NCBI GenBank assembly: GCA_011800155.1
Contig: CM022369.1
Span: 2,356,001 to 2,420,000 of the forward strand
From: Flammulina velutipes
Lineage: Eukaryota > Basidiomycota > Agaricomycetes > Agaricales > Physalacriaceae
Length of the DNA stretch: 64,000 nucleotides
Reading direction: 5' to 3'
Shown here: positions 54,585 to 64,000 of the stretch, piece by piece
Layout of the letters: each line of letters opens with the position of its first letter
Numbering within the stretch: position 1 is the stretch's first letter
Program-made: the position numbers and the translations under genes
Notes under the pieces: model-generated
Told to the model about the DNA's origin: nothing
Seen by the model: the letters and a program-made list of their open reading frames with translations, nothing else
Database searches by the model: none

Positions 54585-56408
54585 CTAGTCGTTCCAAACG
54601 TTTTTCGCAGTCTTGACGAGGAGCCTGAGTTTGTTAGTCTGGTCCTACGGTGGTGTAAAAATACAAGACTAGCGCGTATTATCACTCGGACTGACCTCTT
54701 CCGTGATGGGGTTGCCCTGCCATACAGACGCAAAACCGCATTGCGGACTGATGCATATCCTTCATTAGAGCGAATGTAAGCGAACCACCCACCAGCTGAA
54801 TTCAGCGCACTCACTGTTTTCTGGCACTCTTCAATGATTGATGATGGCCGCCATCGAGTATAGCGCGCGCGGCCTCGTCGATACGCCGCTTTAGCGTCTC
54901 CGCGCCCTCAAGCTGTGCGATTGACAGGTTAGAGATCGTCTGGTAGGCTAGGTACACACGTACCTTTCCATTCTTAGTCGTAACGATACCCAGGACTACA
55001 GATTTGTTGGGAGGCAGATCTTTCAGCGGCGAGAAACTTCCCGAACGCTCGTCGTCGTACTCAAGCTACCATTCAAGTTAGTTGGCATGAAAAATTAAGA
55101 CAAGTTGCACAAACGTAGAAGGTGTCCACGTCAAGTTTCCTAAACACTTTCTTCGCAATGCGATCGTACCCACCGTCGCAGAAGTGGGCTCCCTGTGTGA
55201 TCGTTGATTTCATGAGTTGTTAAGACGCCAAATGACTCATACCATATAATTTCCCCTACACATGTGGACGCTGACAGTAAGATCCCTGGGTCGTCCTTGA
55301 GTGCAGACGTTGATCGCTCGAATATAGGTATCCAGAAGTCTCTCTGAATCTACGCCCATCTCCTTCATCTTGTCGATGGTAAAGTCAGTGCAGAAAAAGC
55401 AGAACGTTGGGTCATCGATTTGGATATGCCCTAAACTCTGTTCAGGGTGAATTATACGAGAGAAGAGATATACGGACGGCATCCGTTGTCGTAAAGATCT
55501 TGGAACTCGGCACGGTACGCGACGCCTAGATCATCGAAATATTCGTCTGTGGCGATTGAGATATCTAGTTCATATGACGTCGGAGGACGAAAGATCACGT
55601 ACCATCGTTCTTATATATGGCTAAATTATAGGTCATGTCTGATCCATGCCGTTGGTGGAACCACGATGGTGAGCAAACATTGATCTTGACATTCTTGACG
55701 TCCTGAGAAAATTCATCTTCAGTGACGACTAATATCGAGCAGGCAGGCTTACCTCTGGTGCCACTAAACTTGCAGTATACTTGAACTGATCAACATAGAA
55801 GGGTTTCGTCCGTTTGATCTTGCCCTGGAGTAAGTGTAACGGTCAGTAGGATGTCATACTCGTGGGAAAGCTAAACGTACTGAACAGTAAATGGTCTTAT
55901 CTGTAGGCACACCGGCCTTTTTCATCATGGCAATGTGTGGCATGTAGTCCTAAATTGCAAGCGCTCAGAAGGAGGTGTACGCTAGCCATACAAGTAGCAC
56001 CTTAAACTCGCTCATGGGGCCTAGAACTCCGCGTTAACAGATGCGAGAACCTCGAATGGAAATTACCTACGTGCGGGCATGAACTGCATGCCCTCCAGAT
56101 TGTCAAAGACACCTTCGAAGAACATGCCTCTGTCAATACACAATCCGGTAAGGCTGGATTTAGCCGTACGAGACGATGCAATCGCACCTCCTCATTTCAC
56201 CGTCAGTGATGGTCTTGAGGCCCAAGTCTTGCTGCATCTTCACGACGCGCTGAATGGCTATATCCTCCGCCGCTCTTAGCTCTTGAATAGTGCACTTCCC
56301 TTCTTCGAAGAGAGCGCGTTTGGAAAACAGCTCCTTCGGGCGAAGAAAGGATCCGACATGGTCGGCACGGAAAGGAGGACCAATATGCAGAGAGCGAGCT
56401 TTGGCCAT
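54585..56408 (-). CDS. Cobalamin-independent methionine synthase-like protein (MetE C-terminal domain)
   Basis: TIM-barrel protein with the Meth_synt_2 fold, about 400 residues and thus half the length of a full MetE, so it is a stand-alone C-terminal-type enzyme of uncertain reaction. Start MAKARSLHIGPPFRADHVGS, then FLRPKELFSKRALFEEGKCT, GLKTITDGEMRR, FFEGVFDNLEG, INVCSPSWFHQRHGSDM, LGHIQIDDPTFCFFCTDFTI, LTVSVHMCRGNY, LEYDDERSGSFSPLKDLPPN and near the end SPQCGFASVWQGNPITEE. Likely zinc ligands are the His and Cys of VHMCRGN, the Glu of LEYDDE and the Cys of PQCGF. It ends KTAKNVWND. About ten introns. An ATG at 56438 would add ten residues. Confidence 0.85.
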
Positions 56409-56976
56409 GGGGTAAGCAGATGTGGGATGGTCTAGCACAACATATATTGCACCCAGTTATATAGACGCGCCCATGATGTTTGAGTCCCTGTACCGGTGAA
56501 TTCGATCTAAGTAGGACGGCACTAAAAGTTTGTTCCTTTCATAATCCGGGCGCTGAGGAGCCGCACAAGATGTAAGAAGAGCCATAACGGAAGTCACAAT
56601 GTCCAAATAATTTGATAACCATAGATACAGTGACATAGAGTGTAGCCGAAGAATGGAAAAGGCCGGGGACTTGACTGAAAGCATGTCACTGCGAGACCGA
56701 GCGAGGGAGAAGCCAGATGACAATGTTGTGAGCCAGAGATTAAATTCAAGTCCAGCCACCTTGAGGCGGCGTTGCAATCGGCAATTCGCTGAGTCAGCCA
56801 GTCGATGGCGGCAATTGCCGAGGTACTGGCTAGTTGCAAGCCACAGTTTCTTCTTTCGGCCAAGATTGTCAGTCTCGATAGCATCGGCGTAGACCCTCCT
56901 CAAGACACCCCGTACGACCGCTGTTTCCTCGAATTGCTGCCCGACACTAATCCCGTTCTCTGCGTAGACAAACAAT
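56409..56976. promoter_or_regulatory. Divergent intergenic region, MetE-like / RPL13
   Basis: 568 bp between start codons, with a large antisense open frame (56457-57191) that I reject. It should hold the strong RPL13 promoter and the MetE-like promoter. A non-coding first exon for RPL13 is possible. No clear TATA box. Confidence 0.4.
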
Positions 56977-57769
56977 ATGGGTTTCCGCCACAACAACGGT
57001 GCGCACATCGCCATTTTCTGTCCAGGAAAAGGCGTACTAAAATTTTGTTGTTGAATGAACAGTCCTCCACGGTAATCATTTCCGCAAGGATTGGCAGCGA
57101 CGAGTTCGCACATGGTTTGACCAGCCTGGACGCAAGCTCCGCCGACGCACCGCCCGCAAGACCAAGGCTGCCGCACTTGGCGTTCGCCCATTGTCCCTCC
57201 TCCGCCCCGCCGTCCGTGGACAGACCGTTCGCTACAACCGCAAGCTCCGTGAAGGTCGGGGCTTCACCTTGGCTGAGATCAAGGAGGCTGGCATTGGCAA
57301 GAAGGAGGCTCGCAGCGTCGGAATCGTCGTCGACCACCGGAGAAGGAACTTGAGCGAGGAGGGCAAGAAATTGAACGTCGACAGGCTGCAGGCATACAAA
57401 TCCAAGCTTGTTGTCTTCCCTTTAAAGGCAGGCAAGCCCAAAAAGGGCGACTCCTCAGTGCGTTTATATTACTTTGCATCTTGTTGCCTTGTCTTAATCG
57501 ACTATGTAGGCGGAGGAACTCTCAGCTGCTACCACTCGCTCTACCATCCCCATCACCGACCCCTACGTTGCCGAGGCACCCCGCAAAATCACCGACGAAG
57601 AGCGCTCCTTCGAAGCATACAAGACTCTTCGCACTGCTCGCGCCAACGCGAGGCACGAGGGTGCCCGCAAAGCTCGTATTGCCAAGGTTCGTAATTTGCA
57701 CCCCGTTCACTAACAGATGTTAACTTCCTACTACAGAAGGAGGAAGAGGAAGCAGCCAAGAAGAAGTAA
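56977..57769 (+). CDS. RPL13: 60S ribosomal protein L13 (eL13)
   Basis: Cytosolic large-subunit ribosomal protein, about 200-210 residues. The first exon gives MGFRHNN; the next starts [20 protein letters not shown] and continues [40 protein letters not shown] and [20 protein letters not shown], the eL13 signature. After an intron near 57459-57510 come [20 protein letters not shown] and [20 protein letters not shown]; the last exon is EEEEAAKKK and TAA at 57767-57769. The early intron after seven codons is common in fungal ribosomal protein genes. Confidence 0.95.
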
Positions 57770-58140
57770 ATTACCGTCTCTCTTGTTGCTATGTTATGTT
57801 TGTCCTCTATGCCCATACTTGTGCTATGCTGTATGCAAATCTGAGGAATTTTTTGACGCGGAAAGCTCGCCCCGTCGTTGTTGTAGCATTGTTCTTTCTC
57901 TCCGAAAATCTGTATCGACGCGTCTGATGATCGATGGATTCGCCCCGTTCGTCACGACTGCTAAACTGCTTCTTTTGTACTTGAAAGTATTGGAGAGGCG
58001 CAACTAACGGAGCACGTCTAGCCTAACTAAACCTGGAATAAAACTTCGAATTAATAATAAGTGCTAGTTGTTGCGTCTTCTAAACTGGTAAATATGACGG
58101 AGTGTAATATCGCTGCCTATCAGCGCTCAGCGCTCAGCGT
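57770..58140. other. Convergent intergenic region
   Basis: 371 bp between the 3' ends of RPL13 and the desaturase gene. It ends in a short 7-bp tandem repeat. No gene seen. Confidence 0.45.
58121..58140. repeat. 7-bp tandem repeat, about 3 copies
   Basis: CAGCGCT repeated twice and then partly, directly after the stop codon of the desaturase on the other strand. Possibly replication slippage. Confidence 0.6.
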
Positions 58141-59897
58141 TTATGCCTTGGCCATACTCTGCTCCTTGGCCTTAATTTTCTTGTCTACGGCTTCCTTCAC
58201 CTCCGTGTTCGTCACTTCAGCAAACAGCTTGAAGTGATCGACCATCCCCGCCACTTCCTTGAGCAAGCCCACGACTTCTTGGTTGCCCGAGATGAAACCA
58301 AACTCGGCGTACGTCAATCCTTGTTCCGCGCAGTACTCCTTGACCATATCGCTCGCCTTCCTCAAATTATGTCGTGGGACGCGCGGGAAGAGATGATGGG
58401 CAACCTGCAGCTGGAGGCCACCATGGATGAATCCAATCGAATCCGGGACAAAGATATCGGTCGTCGTTCGCAGTTGACGATGTACGAATGACTCCACTGG
58501 GCCTAGGTCCTCCGTTGACATCGAGAAATGGGATAGTACGATCTGCAGAAATATGAACAAGTGTCAGGGAAAGGTTGGAGATGGCTAACCGTAATGTGTA
58601 AGGGACTCGTGGCTGCGTGGCTAACGATGACATACATCAAAGCCTTGCGCCAGGTTCCACACCCCAAAAGGACTTGGCTGAACCAGATCCAGAAGAATAC
58701 GATCCCTGCGACTTCGAGTCCCCATGCCCAGCCATTGCCTCGAGCGCGCCTGGGTTCGAATGCCCGTTTGTAGAGCGAGGCGTAGGATAGACGATAGAGA
58801 TTAAAGCGCGCGAACATCATCACGATGTAGAACATCTTGTGCTGGACAGAAATAAGGAAGCGAGAAAACGCGTCGAACGGCATAGTCCGTTTGTAGTACG
58901 AAGAATAGAGGTTGTTGAAAAAGACTGGCGAGATGGCAAAGAAGGGTAGATGTGCAATGTCAGGATCACTGAAATGAGAATGAGTACCGGCCGTAAGCCA
59001 AGAGGGATAAACCTACTGGGTAGGATGATTCGTGATGACTTCAAGAGGATATTAGAAGAAGTAATGAAGAGCTAGAGGGAAGCTTACGGTGATGAATATT
59101 ATGGTTCTATGAAGGTTGTTTAGCTACAGGAGGCGATTGAAGCGGAAATCACGTACGTCAACCCACCAGCCAACGCTCAGACCTCCAACGAAATCGGCAA
59201 CAAATATAGAGATGAGTCGGTCGATATTCCAGTTGTGTGTAACACCCATATGACCCAAGTCGTGAACGAAGAACATGAGTTGATGCCACATGAAGCCAAG
59301 GAGGACGGCTGAAGTCATCAACCAGTTGTGGCGGTAAGCATAGGCGGAGGACACGCCCAATAGGACGTAACGCAAGACCTCTGGTCCGTATCCGGTTACA
59401 AAGGGACAGTCGTACAGGCCAGCTTTAATTATCCGTTGGTGGAGCTGCTTGTACGCAGCAGACTGGCTGTTCTGAGAGTCGGCATTCAAGTCGGGAATGA
59501 GTGGAGGGGTTATATCTGCAAACGTGGGGGCGATATCCTGTTTAGAAATTTCATGCAGCAAAGTACGAGAGGAGTCGAGGACTGCCTCTCTGGACCATTT
59601 TCCGTCTTTAAAGTACCAGCCAGACATTACAGGGGGGAGAAATGGAGCCCATGGTTTGTCGTTGTCGTCGAGTTTGCCGATGGAGTATTTGTTGACCATG
59701 GCCAAGGCGGGGTCATTGTGATATGCGTCAATTTCATCTGTTGCGTCTCTTCCAACGAAATGGAGGATGGAAAGAGGACCGCCTGGATGAGCGTCGAGCC
59801 AGAAGGCGGGTATTCTAAGGACGTTGTCGCGGTATACGACGACCGTCTGGCCTTTGAGGATGAGGGACGCGACGTGCTCGCGCGTTATGCTGGACAT
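58141..59897 (-). CDS. Delta-8 sphingolipid desaturase (cytochrome b5 fusion)
   Basis: ER membrane enzyme that introduces a delta-8 double bond into the long-chain base of glucosylceramides. An N-terminal cytochrome b5 domain (residues about 1-75) has the haem motif DAHPGGPLSILHFVGRDAT and AYHNDPAL. The desaturase part has three His boxes: FFVHDLGHMGVTH, an HNIHH-type box after an intron at about 59130 (HNIHHVITNHPTHDPD), and QLQVAHHLFPRVPRHNL, where Gln replaces the first His as in front-end desaturases. Membrane segments include VLLGFMWHQLMFF and VAGIVFFWIWFSQVLLG. The exon carrying the second box is short (about 59010-59105). It ends KAKEQSMAKA at 58141. Confidence 0.92.
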
Positions 59898-60014
59898 GAC
59901 GATGGCGCGACCAAATCAGGAGACGTCACAGGGAGTGACGCAACGTGACCAGGATTGATATTACCCCTTGGCGTGAGAAAGTAATAGTTGTGGCTAACAA
60001 CGACCAACTTGACG
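59898..60014. promoter_or_regulatory. Divergent promoter, desaturase / Pal1
   Basis: 117 bp between head-to-head start codons. A TGACG-type motif (CRE-like half-site) occurs near 59920 and 59935. Both genes must share this space. Confidence 0.35.
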
Positions 60015-61312
60015 ATGCCTGTTGCAGCACCTGATCCTTTCTCTGACCCTCATCCACCACGACCGCCGCCAAAGAGTAGAATGCCAGTCTCTGCAAATCC
60101 GTACAACAGAGATATCGCAGACGCTGTCAGAGACACCGTCCACGTACGAAACAATTCATCTTCCGAATACTCCCCCCGCCGTGTAGGCAGGACTCAGACC
60201 ACAGTGTGCGTCATTTTGCAGTAAAATCCACATCCTCGAGCTCACCGTTTTCTTGCAGTACCACCTCGACGAGACATCCAACGATAGGCAAACGATCCCA
60301 ATCCCAGGATTCCGGTATGCAGGCAGCAGAGAAACCAAAGTCGTCCAAGTCGCGCAGCAAAAAGGGCTCGCAGCACGCGGACGTCATCGACCGACTCGAC
60401 TTTACTGGCGTTGGCCCCAGTGCGTCCCCCCTTTCCCCACAACACGATCGATGCTGACTAACCCCCGCCACAGTGTTCCACCACGATGGCCCCTTTGACG
60501 CCTGCGCGCCTTCACGCAACAAGCATCCTCGTAAAGCACCCATGGCTGCCTGGTCCCCTGCTCCAGAGCGCAGTGGCAGCGGTCCATACCCTTCTGCTGA
60601 TGCCTACGACGCATTTTCTGCTAATTATGATCCCCCCAAGAAAAAGGTTGATGCCATCGCAGAAGCCTGGGGCATCCACGAGCCCGAACCGTTTGAAGAG
60701 TTCTTCGCTGGCGGTGGTACCCGTGGCGACACGCCTGCCAGTTCCATCTACAACGGCAGGGAGGGCAATAGTCGCTCAGGCGGCGCCAGACGCAACAAGG
60801 ACGTCCATGACGATTCCCTCGGTCGCTCGCGTGGCCAGCGACGCACCATGCCACCACCACAGCCCATCTTCGTCCCCGACGCTCACCATGACGATGCCAC
60901 CGGTTCGCCTCCTGCGTCCTCGCCTGGCTTTCCTAAACGGTCCAAGTCGCTGATGCATCGCATCCGCAAAATGCGCGAGTCCCCGAATGTTCCTGTTGAT
61001 GCCAACTACGAGCAGCCGCCGTCCCCTTCTTCGCCTGACGGGCCAAACAGACCTACCCATCGCACCCAGAACTCTTTCCTTGGCAGATTCACCAGCAGGA
61101 CAGACTCGCCGTCGGAACCGTTTGTTCTCGTAGATGCTCACACCAACAAGGATCTGCCCACTTTGCCACCGTCTGGCGCCACTCCAGATAGCGCACTTCC
61201 TGCCACCGGGTACTTTGATGAAGGACATGGAACCAGGAACCCCAACATGTCTCCGGGACTAAGCAGGAAGACCAGCCTCATGAAGAAGATGAAGGGGGTT
61301 GTTCGGCGATAA
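60015..61312 (+). CDS. Pal1 family cell morphology protein
   Basis: Pal1 proteins sit at growth sites and endocytic patches and help set cell shape. Start MPVAAPDPFSDPHPPRPPPK; two introns lie in the first 470 bp (the first joins TQTT-V to TTSTRHPTIGKRSQ). The signature is DVIDRLDFTGVGP then MFHHDGPFDACAPSRNKHPR and KAPMAAWSP near residue 110. Next come YDAFSANYDPPKKKVDAIAE and AWGIHEPEPFEEFFAGG. The second half is disordered, Pro/Ser-rich, with basic clusters KRSKSLMHRIRKMR and the ending SLMKKMKGVVRR, perhaps membrane-binding. Confidence 0.9.
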
Positions 61313-61648
61313 GTCTCTTACCTCTCATCAAGGACCTTTTTTTCTTTCTCTTCTTTCAAGCTACTACCTATGGTTCTTTTTTTGCCCTCGTTTTGTAAGA
61401 GTCAGTGTACATTTGCCTTCCTTGAGCCCACTACCGTAATCCATTATCTACGTACAGTTTCAACGTTCTGTATTGTACTAGATGGCGTCTGTATATGACC
61501 TTCCCCATTATTTATTCTAACGTAACCGATGATGAACTTTTCAATGACCAAGCCTAAGATTGTCTCGCTGTATAGTTGACGGGCTATCTATGTATCTATA
61601 TCATGATGGATACCATGTCTTTCGGTCTAGATACTGGCCTCTGACACC
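61313..61648. other. Convergent intergenic region
   Basis: 336 bp between Pal1 and the IPP isomerase 3' ends; T-rich after the Pal1 stop (61340-61390). No gene seen. Confidence 0.45.
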
Positions 61649-62559
<911 letters not shown>

Positions 62560-62924
62560 GTTTCTTCGGTGCAAAGTAGTCGACGGAAAGAGAGGGGTAT
62601 GAAGCGAGAGATTGACGCGAGACGGACGCTTTATAGAGACGCAAGAATTAAAACAGCGTAAATTTATCGATGTCGCGGCCGTGAAAGAGAATAAAGAATG
62701 GTTCGATCGGACTCGGATCATCGTTCGGTGCAGAGTGCACTCTTGTCATTTCCCCGTTTTATACATCGCATTACGTTCATTGGGCGATTAGTCTACAGAG
62801 AGCGGGATAAGAGTAAGTACTAGTAGCAGGAGTATAGCAAGTTTAAACAGCAAGGTAAGTAGGCAAATAGCAATTTCATAGCATAACTTTAATCATAAAC
62901 TTAACGATTCCAGTCCATGTTCGT
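62560..62924. other. Intergenic region
   Basis: 365 bp between the kleisin gene 3' end and the IPP isomerase start, both read leftwards. It should hold the isomerase promoter. AT-rich and purine-rich near 62800-62890. Nothing else seen. Confidence 0.4.
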
Positions 62925-64000
62925 TCATTCGTGTATAGCGAGGAGAAGAGTAATCGGTCCGTACGGCTGGGGCTGTTTCAAATGAACAAGATCCTTGGTT
63001 GCGAGAACTGTCGGAAGCGTTGAGGATTCTCCATATGGTCATTTACAAAGACCCACTCACCGAGACAGTGATAAAAGGCAGCAGACGCGACATGTCGCGT
63101 ACTAGTTTGTTTTGGTACAATCGTATCAAACGACAGACCTTCAGTAGGGTCAGGCAAAGTTTGCATCTGCATCTTGGCATATCTATCGGGATGGGTTAGC
63201 CAGAAAGGCCAGACTATGGTGTCTGCGACGTACTCCAAAAAGTTGAAAGAGTTCCGTTCTAGCGTAATGAGGTTCATATCAGATTTCTGTGATTCTAATC
63301 GTGAATTCTCCTCCAGTCCATCCACTAGGGTACATCAGCGGACGTAAGAACAGTGTGCGGGTAGTATCCTCACCTTCAAAATGGTAGTCCTCCCCAAGCT
63401 GCGACCCTCTTTCGAAGCCACCTGGAGACATGGGAACGCCACCACTTCCAGCATGACTGGGAATTAATGAACTATCCCGGTGACTGACAGAGTTTCCCCG
63501 TAGGCGGACATCGGCGCGATCGATGCTCACTCTGTCGGGTCCATCACCTGCAAGTTCAATGCCACTAGAAGAGCTCAAGAAGCCCGCGTTATCCCAAGGG
63601 AACAGTGAGCTACGCTGAGACTGGGATAGATCTTTCTCGATATCCAGTCCAAATTGGCCTCGCGTAAGAGAAGATTGACGAGAGTGTTGTTGACGGCCTT
63701 GCCCAGGTTCCTACAAGGTCGTGATGTCAACATGAGAGCTTTGACAGGGCCTGGAAAATCCCACCTCAGAGGATCGAGGATGAGGACCAGCGTCATAACC
63801 CATTGGTCCATCCATAAACGGGTCTTCTAGATACCAATTGTCAGCTCGTCAGCAGAAAGAGGCGGACCAGCAAGGAAATACCTTGCATACCCATCCCCAT
63901 ATCTGCGTCCATATTAAAATCGAAGGCGCCGTCTGGCGGCCCAAAAGGGTCTACATTCTGGTCTTGAGCTTCATCTGCATGTTTAGTCTTGCGTCGTTTC
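62925..64000 (-). CDS. Cohesin kleisin subunit (Rad21/Rec8 family), C-terminal part
   Basis: The C-terminal end of a cohesin kleisin; the gene continues past the right edge. From right to left: an acidic disordered region (VDPFGPPDGAFDFNMDADM, DPFMDGPMGYDAG), then QSQRSSLFPWDNAGFLSSSS, FERGSQLGEDYHFEG, ERNSFNFLEYV, and the winged-helix C-terminus that binds Smc1: EGLSFDTIVPKQTSTRHVAS, AAFYHCL, VLATKDLVHLKQPQPYGPIT and a stop at 62925-62927. SSLFPWDNAG and the winged-helix wording look closer to Rec8 than to Rad21 to me, but I cannot settle it without the N-terminus. Confidence 0.82.

Noticed and set aside
56457..57191. 244-codon open frame on the minus strand
   Set aside because: It overlaps the RPL13 coding exons in antisense, shows no family motif, and is rich in residues typical of shadow translation.

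Overview
The window looks like a gene-dense piece of a basidiomycete nuclear genome, most likely a mushroom-forming Agaricomycete. Nearly every gene is cut by many introns of about 45-60 bp, coding density is high on both strands, and the gene set is typical of the group: CAS1-type O-acetyltransferase, NADPH oxidase A, delta-8 sphingolipid desaturase, BCK1-type MAPKKK and a fungal DIL/ankyrin protein. I saw no transposon ORFs, rRNA, tRNA, CRISPR or phage features. All gene models were spliced by eye using GT(GC)-AG sites, reading frame and recalled family motifs; no database search was run.

Layout, left to right. 0-13.6 kb: nitrilase (-), GID8 (+), a large BCK1-like MAPKKK (+), an IQM-like calmodulin-binding protein (+) built from micro-exons, rhomboid protease (-) and a YCII protein (+). 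13.6-27 kb: DIL/ankyrin protein (-), CXXC zinc-binding DUF866 protein (-), mitoribosomal mS35 (+), RRP15 (-), CAS1 (+), STS1/Cut8 proteasome tether (+) and a mitochondrial PPR-like protein (+). 27-33 kb: a 1.9 kb gene-poor stretch, a REXO4-like protein missing most catalytic residues (+), a mitochondrial carrier (-) and a membrane RINGv E3 ligase (+). 33-44.6 kb: Nup155/Nup170 (-), a second BCK1-related kinase with rearranged domains (+), NoxA (-) and MAD2 (-). 44.7-54 kb: TAF5 (+), a chromodomain protein with a SPOC-like region (-), an unknown nuclear-looking protein (+) and a single-pass membrane protein (-). 54-64 kb: MetE-like protein (-), RPL13 (+), delta-8 sphingolipid desaturase (-), Pal1 (+), IPP isomerase (-) and the C-terminal part of a Rad21/Rec8 kleisin (-) running off the right edge.

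The genes are mostly unrelated housekeeping and signalling functions and do not form a biosynthetic cluster. Several pairs are head-to-head with very short shared promoters (mS35/DUF866 83 bp; carrier/RINGv 26 bp; MAD2/TAF5 142 bp).

The most unusual items are: (1) the kinase at 38.7-40.7 kb, which carries after its kinase domain a conserved block that the BCK1-like protein at 3.5-7.9 kb carries before its kinase domain; (2) a chromodomain plus SPOC-like protein resembling the RITS subunit Chp1; (3) a spliceable, open REXO4-like exonuclease with four of five catalytic residues changed; (4) micro-exons of 5-24 nt in at least five genes, with seven in one gene; (5) three GC-AG introns.
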